Position numbers and translations under genes: made by a program
The notes under the pieces: model-generated
Databases searched by the model: none
Told to the model about the DNA's origin: nothing
The model's input: only the letters and a program-made list of their open reading frames with translations
In this document: piece after piece, positions 25,532-34,028 of the stretch
Numbering within the stretch: position 1 is the stretch's first letter
Layout of the letters: each line of letters begins with the position of its first letter
DNA from: Streptomyces melanogenes
GTDB lineage: Bacteria; Actinomycetota; Actinomycetes; Streptomycetales; Streptomycetaceae
Assembly (NCBI RefSeq): GCF_014649795.1
Contig: NZ_BMTS01000042.1
Span: 1 to 44,174 of the forward strand
DNA length: 44,174 bases
Direction of reading: 5' to 3'

Positions 25532-26824
25532 ATGACTGAAACCGCCTCGCGTCCGATACACCTGCCCGGCCCCGGCGAGACCGCGGACGCGGACCGAACC
25601 GACGCCCGCGCACAGCGGATCGTCGTCGCCGCCGCGATGACCGGCAACGCCGGCTACGGCCTGCTGTCCACCCTCACCGTCCTGTACTTCAGCACCTTCC
25701 TCCACCTGTCCGCCTCCCGGATCGGACTGGCCCTCACCCTCGCCGGTGTGGGCGCGATGCTGATCGGCGCGCCGATCGGCCGCCTGGCCGACACCGTCAT
25801 CCCGCCGCAAATCGGTGCCGCGCTCTCCTACCTTCTGCTCGCCGCCACCGAGACGTGCCTGCTCCTGGCCGACTCGTTCGCCACCCTGCTCCCCGTCCTG
25901 CTCGCCGCCTCCGCCTGCCAGCTGTCGGCCGGCACCATGCGCCAGGCGATCGTGGCGCGGATCGGAGGGCCACGCCCCGCCACCTTCCGGGCCAAGGTCT
26001 CCGCCCGTTCCAACCTGGCCATGGTCCTGGGCATGGGGGCCGGCAGCCTGGTGATCGCCACCGGATCCCGGCGGGTCTACTTCGCCGCGATCCTCCTCTG
26101 CTGCGTACTGACCGCGGTCCAAGGCCTGCTGATGTTCACCGTCCCGCTCCCCGGCCCCACCCCCACCCCCGCCACCGCCGCGGAGACCGGGACCCAGCCG
26201 GAGGCCGGGCCCGGGGCCGCCCGTTGGGAGGCCCTGCGCGACCTCCCCTACCTCGCCGTCTGCGCCTCGTACGGAGTCCTGACACTCTTCGAGGCCGTCG
26301 TCACCGTCGCTCTGCCGCTGTGGATCGCCCAGGAGACCACCGCGCCGCTCTGGCTGATAGCCGCCTTCGGCATCGCCAACGCCCTGTCGATCGCCTTCCT
26401 GCTCACCGCAGTCGGCAGCCGGGTCAACACCCCGCGCAAGGCCGGCCGAGCCCTGGCGGTCGGCGGGGCGCTCAGCGGAACGTTCTGCCTGCTGGCCGTG
26501 CTGGCCTCCGGCCTGCCCACCACGGTCGCCGTCGTCGTCCTGACCACCGGCGTCATCGCCTCCATCGCCGCCGAACTGCTCACCGTGTCCGCGGAGATGG
26601 AGCTGACCATGACCCTCGCACCCGACCATGCCAAGGGCCAGTACCTCGGCCTGTCCCAGAGCACCCTCACCGCAGGTCTCGCCCTCGGCCCTTCCGCGGC
26701 GACCCTGGCGTGCATCACCTGGGGGCAGGCCGGCTGGCTGCTGCTCGCCGTCCTGTTCACCGCCGCCGGAGCCGCGGGTCCGGCCATCACGGCCTGGGCG
26801 CAGCGCACCAGGCCCCGGCCGTGA
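25532..26824 (+). CDS. MFS transporter, probable drug/metabolite exporter
   Basis: A 430-residue integral membrane protein with about 12 hydrophobic segments and a long charged N-terminus. The first half holds the MFS loop 2-3 signature in the form GAMLIGAPIGRLADTV. A central polar loop (residues about 205-235, Pro/Thr/Glu-rich) divides the two halves. Export of a small molecule is the usual role of such actinobacterial members; the substrate is unknown. No ribosome binding site precedes the ATG, so the mRNA may be leaderless or the start may differ. Two tiny ORFs and a strong hairpin lie upstream. Confidence 0.82.
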   Translation: MTETASRPIHLPGPGETADADRTDARAQRIVVAAAMTGNAGYGLLSTLTVLYFSTFLHLSASRIGLALTLAGVGAMLIGAPIGRLADTVIPPQIGAALSYLLLAATETCLLLADSFATLLPVLLAASACQLSAGTMRQAIVARIGGPRPATFRAKVSARSNLAMVLGMGAGSLVIATGSRRVYFAAILLCCVLTAVQGLLMFTVPLPGPTPTPATAAETGTQPEAGPGAARWEALRDLPYLAVCASYGVLTLFEAVVTVALPLWIAQETTAPLWLIAAFGIANALSIAFLLTAVGSRVNTPRKAGRALAVGGALSGTFCLLAVLASGLPTTVAVVVLTTGVIASIAAELLTVSAEMELTMTLAPDHAKGQYLGLSQSTLTAGLALGPSAATLACITWGQAGWLLLAVLFTAAGAAGPAITAWAQRTRPRP

Positions 26825-27802
26825 AGGGTGCGCCGGTCCACCTGATCGGCATGCCCGAGGCGCGCCGTTACAGCCCGGACGACCACTTGCAGCGTATGGC
26901 GTTCAACAGGCCAACGAAGTAGCGGCTTTGACGGCGGAAACGCAAAGCTCCCTGCGGGCGGTCTGATCGGCTCCCCGCAGGCGGACACGAGATGTCCCCG
27001 CTGACGGACACGTGATGCTGCTTGGCTGTCCAGACCACTTGGCCTGTTCTCTTGGCCAGTGTGACGAGCGAAGGGGAGATCATCAGGCCACGAAGTCAAG
27101 GATCACGGGACTACCGTCAAGTGATCTGGCCTGGCGGGGTGTTGGGGGTGGAAATCGGGCAGGGCTACGTGGAATCGTCGCTCCGCTGGACGAGGAATTC
27201 CTCCGCCGCACCCTGCCCAACCCCCGGTCTCCTGCAGTGGACGCCCGGCACGCGGCTGCGTGGTGGCGGCACCGCATCAGGGAGATATGACCGCCAACCT
27301 CACGGGGACGTCCCCGAACCGCCTCTTTCCTCAGACGCTCCGACTGCTGTCAAAGTGGCGACGGTCGGCCTGTCCGTCCCATTCCCTCGACGCGCACTGG
27401 ATCCGGGCCTGGGCCGCGGACCTCACCGCGCACCGGAAAGCCGTCCTCGCCGCGTTCGACACCTGACTGCCTTTTCGCTCCCGGCAAGAACGCGGTCACA
27501 CCCCGACCGCTTCATCTCAGCGGAACCCAGCCCGGCCACCACGGCGGGACACCGCCGGGGCATGCGTCTGTCAGGGCACGGTCAGGAAGGGTGCCGGAGA
27601 CGGCCAGATGGTTCCACATGATGACCGCCGGTGCGAGCAGCACCAGTGAGGGCGGTACGGTCCGGTGGACCCAAGGCCCCGGCACGCCGGGTGCTGTCCA
27701 CAGAGACCCAGAAGACGGCGATCGCCGTGCTCAACGCCAGCGCCGTGACCACCAGGAAATGCGGAACCAGCCAGACGTTCTCGCGCCCTCCGGCCGGCTG
27801 CG
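26825..27802. other. Long degenerate region without a convincing gene
   Basis: A plus-strand ORF at 27287-27466 (59 residues, GGGAG before the ATG, ending HWIRAWAADLTAHRKAVLAA) may be the remains of a gene. A minus-strand frame near 27600-27860 encodes one membrane-like segment (WLVPHFLVVTALALSTAIAV) without a recognisable family. Nothing else is supported. Confidence 0.35.
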
Positions 27803-28114
27803 TTGCACCCTCTCGGGGACCTGCCGACCAACGCAGTTGAGGCACATCCGGCGCCGACACCGCACAGCATCATCGTTCCACGCGATCGGGTGGGTGTGCG
27901 GCACTTCCGGATCGACGAGAGCTGCGGCTTCGCCTGGGTGCTTCAAGACCCTCCGCAGTTCACCCGCTCCGACGAGCTGCCACAGGTCGACCTGCGCGCC
28001 GAGCGCTTCGGCAGCCTGCACCCCGAGAACGTGCAGGAGATCTTCGAGGACTCCGAACTGGTCTTCGCCGCAGCCGACGGCACCTGGAGCGCCCTGAAGC
28101 CATGGAGCACATGA
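27803..28114 (+). CDS. Hypothetical protein, possibly 5'-truncated
   Basis: An open frame of up to 103 residues. The stretch from about residue 30 (VGVRHFRIDESCGFAWVLQD ... ENVQEIFEDSELVFAAADG) has the acidic, well-mixed composition of a real protein, while the first 25 residues do not. There is no ribosome binding site before the ATG, and an upstream deletion is likely. I do not recognise the family. No neighbour suggests a function. Confidence 0.35.
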   Translation: MHPLGDLPTNAVEAHPAPTPHSIIVPRDRVGVRHFRIDESCGFAWVLQDPPQFTRSDELPQVDLRAERFGSLHPENVQEIFEDSELVFAAADGTWSALKPWST

Positions 28115-28317
28115 CACCGGGCCCGGCCGGGCATCTCGCGGCAGCCGGCCCGAATCGTGTCGGGTGACGGTCCCCTCGTCTGTCTTACGGAGCCTGTTGT
28201 CGAGCGCGAGGGCAACGTCCTCGATCTGGCGGGCTCCGTCAGGGCACACGCACGCTGCGGGGTCGCGGGCGCATGCAATGACAGCGGCCAACGGAAACGC
28301 TCTCGGGAGCGGGAACC

Positions 28318-28947
28318 TCAGCCCTGGGTTTGCCGGAAGGGGGCTGCGATGGACAGGTCCTCGTCGAGTTTCGCGACCACGACGGCAGCAAGCGGCGCGG
28401 CATACTGGGCAGCCCACTCTTCGACGGATGTCAGGAAACCACCGAGCTGGTCCTGGACCCCGCCCAAGAGCTCCGGCAACTGAGTCAGTGGCAGGTCGAT
28501 GGGGAGCCCATCGAAACACTCTCCGCCAGGCCACAGCCGGGCGGTCTCTCCGAGGTGCTCGACACGTGGTGTGGGGTCGTGGCCGAGCCACGGCGTTTCG
28601 CCGTTCATCAGTTCATGCCAGTCCCGCCAGTTCTCCAGACCGCAGCAGCATCCAGGTGATACCACAGTCGCGGTGGCGGTATCCCGAACCCGCAGACCGC
28701 CGGGAGCGACGACCCGCTCGGCCGTCACCAGGCGGCGGACCTGCTCCATGCTGTCCTGCGGATCGCGGGCCCGGCGCTCGCGATGTCCCTTATTGCAGTT
28801 GGTCAGGACCGCCATGGCGGTGCCGACCTCACGCGACGACAGATCGCCGGACAGAGCCAGGAAACGGTCTGCGGGCGAGTCGTCAAAGGGCCACAGAGCA
28901 AAGTCGGCGGCCACGTATGTCTCCAGCACCGCTTCCACGATCAACAT
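28318..28947 (-). CDS. Hypothetical protein with conserved CCCGLENW motif
   Basis: About 209 residues, cytoplasmic, no signal peptide or membrane segment. The ATG at 28947 begins MLIVEAVLETYVAADFALWP; GGAG lies only two nt upstream, so the start is uncertain and a longer frame reaches 29007. The middle carries GCCCGLENWRDWHELMNG followed by TPWLGHDPTPRVEHLGE, a pattern I associate with uncharacterised Streptomyces proteins. The Cys cluster could bind a metal or be structural. Function unknown. Confidence 0.55.
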   Translation of the reverse strand: MLIVEAVLETYVAADFALWPFDDSPADRFLALSGDLSSREVGTAMAVLTNCNKGHRERRARDPQDSMEQVRRLVTAERVVAPGGLRVRDTATATVVSPGCCCGLENWRDWHELMNGETPWLGHDPTPRVEHLGETARLWPGGECFDGLPIDLPLTQLPELLGGVQDQLGGFLTSVEEWAAQYAAPLAAVVVAKLDEDLSIAAPFRQTQG

Positions 28948-29033
28948 GACTCCAGTATCGCCCCTCGGCTGGTGCGGATATCCCTTCGCGATCCAGCACA
29001 ACACCACCGCCGAGCCCTACCGCTGGACCTACG

Positions 29034-29580
29034 AGAGCGGTTCACCGGCGGCGCGACCAGGCCGACCGACCTCTACCGCGAGATCCGCGGACTTGGCCAC
29101 CAGGGCAGCGACCAACCCGTGCGCACCTACGTCGCCGGACCGCGGACCGGCGACGTCGAGCCCACCCGCGGCGCCGTCGCCCGCCCACGCAAGATCACCG
29201 AAAGGATCATGATGCCCCGCGGCGCGCCGACGCATCTCGAAGAGGACGAACTTCTGGCCACACGCCTGGCCTGCCCGGACGTCGCCCCGGTCCTGCGACC
29301 TCGCCCGCACCTTCCACGGGCTTCTCCAACACCGTCGCGGCCAGCAACCGTCGGCGTGGGTACGCGAGGCCGAACGGGACGCCCCGCCCCGATCCTCGCC
29401 TTCGTGCAGGGGCTATGCACCTCGACCTCGATGCCGTCACCGCGGGCCTCGCCCTCGCGTGTGGCTCAAGCATCGTCGAGGGCCACGTCAACCGCATCAA
29501 GACGATCAAGCGACAGATATACGGCCGGGCCTCGCTCCCCCTCCTCCGCACTCGGATCCTGCTTCGATCGCGGCCTGAGG
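29034..29580 (+). mobile_element. ISL3-family transposase remnant (copy 2)
   Basis: Pieces occur in three frames: RPTDLYREIRGLGHQGSDQP with VRTYVAGPR, then RDLARTFHGLLQHRRGQQPS with AWVREAERD, then LDAVTAGLALACGSSIVEGH continuing NRIKTIKRQIYGRA and LLRTRILL. The last block is the C-terminal signature of ISL3 transposases. At least two frameshifts make it dead. It overlaps in coverage with, but differs from, copy 1 at 9440. Confidence 0.7.
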
Positions 29581-29764
29581 ACTCACAGAATCGCGGCCCG
29601 AACCGAAACCGTGATCGTCGACAGTTTCCCGAAACCGACCCAGGTCGGCCCACCACCGACGAAATCCGAGCCATCCAACACGCCTGGGCCGCAGCCAGCG
29701 CCAACACCCCTGGATGACCTACACGAGAACAGCGAAAGTCGAGTGACACTCGCTGGCTGCCCTT

Positions 29765-29875
29765 CCCCCCTTCCCGCGCATCGAGTACGGCATCATCTGG
29801 CCCCGCAACAGCAACACGCCATCCGTTCAGGCCTTCGCCAAGGCCATCGCAGGACTCACGACCACACGGCGCTCG
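29765..29875 (+). pseudogene. LysR-family regulator, C-terminal scrap
   Basis: One frame reads PRIEYGIIWPRNSNTPSVQA then FAKAIAG, like the end of a LysR effector-binding domain. No HTH or remaining domain is present nearby. The scrap follows the ISL3 remnant. Confidence 0.35.
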
Positions 29876-30182
29876 CCAGCATGGTTCTGGCGTTGTTACC
29901 GACGTCGGAGCCAATGGCAGGGGTGGTGCGGAGGTCCCGGACAGCCTGCGACCGCCCGATCCTCGGAGGCGAGCCGCAGGTCGAGATCAGCACGAGCGGC
30001 CGCTCCCGGCCGGCCCCGTGCTGCCGTAGCCGGTGTCCAGCGACCCGTCGATGCCGAAGCGGGCGTTGGACGCGTTGGTGCCCGCGACACCGACCGGCCC
30101 CTGGCCGGCACACAGCTCGGGTTTCGCCCTTATCGGAACAACGTGCACTTCCTGTCACCCGCCTCGTTGATCCTGGAGGGAT
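29876..30182. other. Degenerate sequence, no gene
   Basis: A minus-strand frame reads ELCAGQGPVGVAGTNASNAR then FGIDGSLDTGYGSTG, which looks like a protein scrap, but it has no start and soon stops. Nothing else is seen. Confidence 0.35.
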
Positions 30183-31205
30183 TCAGGGGAGTTGGCGGGG
30201 CCGGTCGACGACTGTCCGTTCCAGGATGGCGTCGGCCCAGACCAGTGTGCCCTTCTTCCCCTTTTCGCAGTCCTTGGTGAGGTAGGTGCGCCGGCCGAGG
30301 AAGGACAGGGTCGTCTTGTCGAAGATCCATTCGGTGCGTTGGTCAAGCTGGTGGTCTTCGCGGGTGATGACCAGACCGTGGCGGCCGATCGCGTCGACGC
30401 CGTCCGGTCGCTCCTCCACACCGGGAATCCTCGATGCCGCTTTGTACAGGGCCGCTTCCGTACGAGGTGGCATCACGTTCCTGGAGAGCAGTTGACCGAA
30501 GGATTCGAAGACGGTCTGGTCGAAGTCCAGGCCGTCCCGCATCGGCAAGTTCTCCTTGCGGATGCGCTGGTAGAGGGTGTCGGGGTCGGTGGGCAGGGAG
30601 GCCAGCCACCGGTAGGTGGGGCGGTCGATGCCCGGCGCCGTCGTCTTCCCGTGGATGGGGACGAACTTTCTGTCGGTGCGGAAAACCCCCCGGACGAACT
30701 CCCCGTCGGTGCGGTACACCCCCCTGTCGTCGGTGGGGCGCGGGTCCTGCGGCACCCAGTCTTCCCGTTCCTGGAGCGGCCCCGTCTTGACCGGTCTGAT
30801 GTGGGCTGTGGTGGTGGCTTTGCTGCGGATGTAGACGTACTGGTCGTCCCGTACCGGCTCGGTGCGGGTCGTGAGGGCCACGGTGGCGAGCCGGTCGAAC
30901 AGCGTTGCCGCCCCGTGCGGGGTGCCGGGGGCGGCTGCCTCGACGGGGGGCACGGAGCCGTCCTTGCCGGTCCCGGGCAGGGCCGTGAGCAGTACGACCG
31001 CTGCCACGGCCGCCGCCGCCAGCGGCAGCATGATGTGCGGGCGCACCAGGCGACGGCGCGAGCACCGGTGGTGCGGTCGGGGCCGGTCGCTGTCGATGGC
31101 AGCCAGCAGGAGTTCCTTGTGGTGGCGGTGGCGGCCGGCGGGCAGGTCCCGCTCGGTGGGGGTGGGCAGCAGGCGGGCGAGTTCCTGGCGGTCGGGGGTC
31201 TTCAT
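30183..31205 (-). CDS. CU044_5270 family membrane protein, sigma-factor partner
   Basis: A 340-residue protein. The N-terminus (about 1-60) is cytoplasmic and basic, followed by one membrane helix (about 62-80, LPLAAAAVAAVVLLTALPG) and a large extracytoplasmic domain with the family features DDQYVYIRSK, TYRWLASLPTDPDTLYQRIR and LVITREDHQL. CU044_5270 proteins are regularly encoded directly behind ECF sigma genes. The ATG overlaps the sigma stop by four bases (ATGA), giving translational coupling. An anti-sigma role is plausible from topology and linkage but no zinc-type anti-sigma motif is seen. Confidence 0.8.
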   Translation of the reverse strand: MKTPDRQELARLLPTPTERDLPAGRHRHHKELLLAAIDSDRPRPHHRCSRRRLVRPHIMLPLAAAAVAAVVLLTALPGTGKDGSVPPVEAAAPGTPHGAATLFDRLATVALTTRTEPVRDDQYVYIRSKATTTAHIRPVKTGPLQEREDWVPQDPRPTDDRGVYRTDGEFVRGVFRTDRKFVPIHGKTTAPGIDRPTYRWLASLPTDPDTLYQRIRKENLPMRDGLDFDQTVFESFGQLLSRNVMPPRTEAALYKAASRIPGVEERPDGVDAIGRHGLVITREDHQLDQRTEWIFDKTTLSFLGRRTYLTKDCEKGKKGTLVWADAILERTVVDRPRQLP

Positions 31206-31837
31206 CGGGCCTCTTCCTGGACGGCCAGGGCCGACGGGGCGGCCGTGGGTGCTGTCGTGCCGGCGGACCGGATACGCCGGGAATGCCGAGGGTGGCCGGG
31301 CGGTGCGGTGAGCTGTTCGTCGGTGAGCTTTCGCAGCCGGGCGCGGGCGCGGGAGAGGCGGGATCGCACGGTGCCCACGGGGATGCCAAGGGCCTGTCCG
31401 GCCTCGGAGTAGTCGAGGTCGGACCATACGCACAGGGCCAGTACCTCCCGCTCCGGGCGGCGCAGCAGCCTCAGCGCCTGGCGTACGGCGTGCAGTTCGC
31501 GGCTGCCGTCAATGCGCGAGGCGGATTCGTCCGCGAAGTCCATGATCTTGTCCGCCTCTGGCCGCCGGGTCAGGAAGGCGAGTCGGCGGTGCAGGCTCCG
31601 GTTGGCGTTGCGTGCCTTGTTGGTGGCGATGCCCCACAGCCACGGCCGCAGGGACCCGCCGTGCGGCTCTATCTTTTCCCGGGTGCGCCACGCCTCCAGG
31701 AAGGTCTCGGACATCACCTCCTCCGCTGTCGACCAGTCGCCCGTCAGCCGGTAGGCATGGTTGTAGACCCCCCGCGCATGCTCCTCGTAGAGTTCGGCGA
31801 ACGCCTCCCTGTCACCCGCTCGTATGCGCTCGCGCAT
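31202..31837 (-). CDS. ECF-type RNA polymerase sigma factor
   Basis: A 211-residue sigma-70 family protein. Region 2 is YNHAYRLTGDWSTAEEVMSE with TFLEAWR; region 4 is RPEREVLALCVWSDLDYSEA followed by LGIPVGTVRSRLSRARARL, a helix-turn-helix that contacts the -35 box. A short Pro/Arg/Ala-rich tail follows. The start at 31837 lies behind GAGAGGGATTC. The stop overlaps the partner membrane-protein gene. The 5' region and first 22 codons are duplicated at the ftsW-like gene 1.8 kb away, suggesting that both may share a promoter type, possibly one recognised by this sigma factor. Confidence 0.88.
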   Translation of the reverse strand: MRERIRAGDREAFAELYEEHARGVYNHAYRLTGDWSTAEEVMSETFLEAWRTREKIEPHGGSLRPWLWGIATNKARNANRSLHRRLAFLTRRPEADKIMDFADESASRIDGSRELHAVRQALRLLRRPEREVLALCVWSDLDYSEAGQALGIPVGTVRSRLSRARARLRKLTDEQLTAPPGHPRHSRRIRSAGTTAPTAAPSALAVQEEAR

Positions 31838-31917
31838 GAATCCCTCTCAGTCCGTCTCTCCTCACATCCCGTTCCTCTCCGCGCCCCCGAGCCGGTTCCG
31901 GTGACCTGTGCCACATC
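31773..31917 (-). repeat. Duplicated promoter and 5' coding block, copy at sigma gene
   Basis: About 145 bp covering the first 22 codons of the sigma gene and about 80 bp upstream match 33583-33728 at roughly 70 % by eye. The start codons are aligned, with a single one-base indel. Shared boxes on the minus strand are GGAAC (31898-31894) and GGATGTGAGG-type sequence. Confidence 0.7.
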
Positions 31918-32129
31918 GCAAGGCCGTACCCGCCAAGGCTCCAACCCGACCGACCAGGACGGGCAGTGCCAAGAACCCTGAGCCGCAGCCACTACATGAC
32001 CAGGGCGTGCATGCGGGCCCAGTGCGGCCGACCCGACAGCCCAGCCTTCCGACGCGCCGCCCGCTCCCCAGCCCTCTCCACGCCCGGCGAACATCGGCCT
32101 CGGGGGCTCCTCATACCCATCTCCGCAGT
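31918..32129. other. Intergenic between sigma and ftsW-like genes
   Basis: Beyond the duplicated block I see no gene and no clear terminator. Confidence 0.4.
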
Positions 32130-33647
32130 TCAGCCCGCATATCTACCACAACCTGCCGAAGGCCGGACTCCGGTTGTTTGCCGGGGGTCGGCGGCGCTGT
32201 GGGTGCTGTAGGTGTGCTGTCTGGTCGGGGTGCGGGCCGGGGCCGTCGCTTCCCGGCTTCGCTGCGCGCTGTCGCTGATGCGGATCAGGAGCGCGACCAT
32301 GAGCCAGTTGGCGAGCATGGAGGAGCCGCCTTTGGCGAGGAAGGGCAGGGCTTTGCCGGTCAGCGGGATGAGGCCCATGACGCCGCCGGCGACGACGAAC
32401 ACCTGGAGCAGCAGGGCGCTGGCCAGGCCGACCGCGAGGAGCTTGCCGAACGGGTCGCGGGACAGGAGGCCGGCACGCAGGCCGCGTTGGGCGAGCAGGC
32501 CGTACAGGACCAGCACCGCCATCACTCCGGTCAGGCCGAGTTCTTCGCCGACGGTGGTGAGGATGAAGTCGCTGTTGCCCGCGAAGCCGATGAGTTCGGG
32601 GTGGCCCTGGCCGAGGCCGGTGCCGGTGAGGCCGCCGCTGCCGAAGCTGAACAGGGCCTGGCCGAGCTGCTGGGAGAGGCCGGCTTTCTTGCCCGCGTCG
32701 GTGAAGGCGTCCATGGGGTGCAGCCAGGCAGCCACACGGCCGTGGACGTGCGGTTCCATCGAGCCGACCACGCCGGCGCCGGCCACGGCCATGAGCAGGC
32801 CGCACACCACCCAGCTGGTCCGCTCGGTGGCCAGGTACAGCATGACCACGAACAGTCCGAAGAAGATCAGCGAGGTGCCCAGGTCCCGCTCGAAGACCAG
32901 CACCAGCAGGCTGAGCACCCAGATCGTGGCGATCGGTGCCATCTGACGGCCCGGCGGCAGCCGTACGCCCCATACGCGCCGGCCGGCCAGGGCGAGCGCG
33001 TCACGGCTGAGGGTGAGGTAGCCCGCGAAGAACACCGCGATCATGATCTTCACGAACTCGCCGGGCTGCACCGACAGCGGCCCCAGCATGATCCACCGCT
33101 TGGCCCCGAACTGGTCCGCGCCGAAGAACGCCGGTGCCATGAGCAGCACCAGTGCGGCAGCCATCGTCACGTACATGTACCGCTGCAGCCAGCGGTGATC
33201 ACGCAGCACCAGCAGGACTCCGATGAACGAAGCCAGCGCTATCCACGTCCACACCATCTGCCCGCCACCCGCCTGCGCCATCTTGAGGTAGGGCTTCGCG
33301 GCGTAGGTGAGGTCCAGACGGTACAGCAGCACCAGCCCCAGGCCCGTCAGCAGCAGCGCCAGCGGCAGGATCAAAGGATCCGCCCGAGACGCCCAGCGCC
33401 GCACCACCAGATGCGGCACCAGCGCCAGCAGCACCACGCTGACCGCGAACCCCGCCAGTCCCGACGGCAGCCGACCCTCTATCGACAAGCCGGTATACGC
33501 GTAACCCCCCACCGTGATCACCACGGCGAAACCGAGCAGCAACGCCTCCGTGCGCCGCCGGTCACCAACCGAGATGCGCGGCCGCGCATGCTCCTCGCCG
33601 AGGCCGGCACACACCTGCCCGTCACCCCGTCCTACGTACCCACGCAT
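32130..33647 (-). CDS. FtsW/RodA/SpoVE-family protein with sigma-like N-terminal extension
   Basis: A 505-residue polytopic membrane protein (about 10-12 helices), a SEDS-type peptidoglycan glycosyltransferase by family. Visible SEDS blocks are GAKRWIMLGPLSVQPGEFVK, FERDLGTSLIFFGLFVVMLY, LGQGHPELIGFAGNSDFILT and VGEELGLTG, ending with AKGGSSMLANWLMVALLIRI. The core starts near residue 32. Residues 1-22 (MRGYVGRGDGQVCAGL then EEHAR) align with the start of the neighbouring sigma factor, and the DNA match continues into the promoter. It is not next to other division genes, so it is probably a specialised paralogue, possibly controlled by the sigma factor. Confidence 0.85.
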   Translation of the reverse strand: MRGYVGRGDGQVCAGLGEEHARPRISVGDRRRTEALLLGFAVVITVGGYAYTGLSIEGRLPSGLAGFAVSVVLLALVPHLVVRRWASRADPLILPLALLLTGLGLVLLYRLDLTYAAKPYLKMAQAGGGQMVWTWIALASFIGVLLVLRDHRWLQRYMYVTMAAALVLLMAPAFFGADQFGAKRWIMLGPLSVQPGEFVKIMIAVFFAGYLTLSRDALALAGRRVWGVRLPPGRQMAPIATIWVLSLLVLVFERDLGTSLIFFGLFVVMLYLATERTSWVVCGLLMAVAGAGVVGSMEPHVHGRVAAWLHPMDAFTDAGKKAGLSQQLGQALFSFGSGGLTGTGLGQGHPELIGFAGNSDFILTTVGEELGLTGVMAVLVLYGLLAQRGLRAGLLSRDPFGKLLAVGLASALLLQVFVVAGGVMGLIPLTGKALPFLAKGGSSMLANWLMVALLIRISDSAQRSREATAPARTPTRQHTYSTHSAADPRQTTGVRPSAGCGRYAG

Positions 33648-33728
33648 GAATATCCCCCCTGTCTGTTTCCCCTCACATCCGGTTCCTGTCCGCACCCACG
33701 ACACAGTTCCCGTGACCCGCGCCACACG
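33583..33728 (-). repeat. Duplicated promoter and 5' coding block, copy at ftsW-like gene
   Basis: Partner of 31773-31917. The 15 bases CGCGCATGCTCCTCG are identical in both copies and lie at the same distance from the start codon. The reading frame is preserved, and upstream GGAACY and GGATGTGAGG boxes are retained, as expected for a shared sigma-dependent promoter. Confidence 0.7.
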
Positions 33729-34028
33729 AGAGCGGCTCGTTTTCCCGGGTACAGCCAGCCATTCCCCGCTCACGGTCTCCACCGTCGGCCAGCCGTCCAC
33801 GCTGCGAGGGGATTGACATCCAGTTGGCTCACGGAAGGTGGGGTATCGGGTGATTTCCTCATCATGCCGGTGGGTTGACGGTAGGGGGCGGTCCGGGGAG
33901 GGGTGAATGTTTCCGGCGGGTCGAGTGCTGGTCTTCGCGGCTGTGGGGTTCTTCCGTGGCAGCGGAGGGGGTAACAGGGCGGCTGCTGCCGCTTTCGTCT
34001 TGACGACAACGGATAGAGGACGTAGATC

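Noticed and set aside
29489..29515. TCAAC/TCAAG series resembling a SARP operator
   Set aside because: Lies within the coding remnant of an ISL3 transposase (HVNRIKTIKRQ) and is explained by codons; no adjacent gene.
31908..33878. 656-codon plus-strand frame
   Set aside because: Antisense of the FtsW-like gene, rich in Gln/His/Arg.
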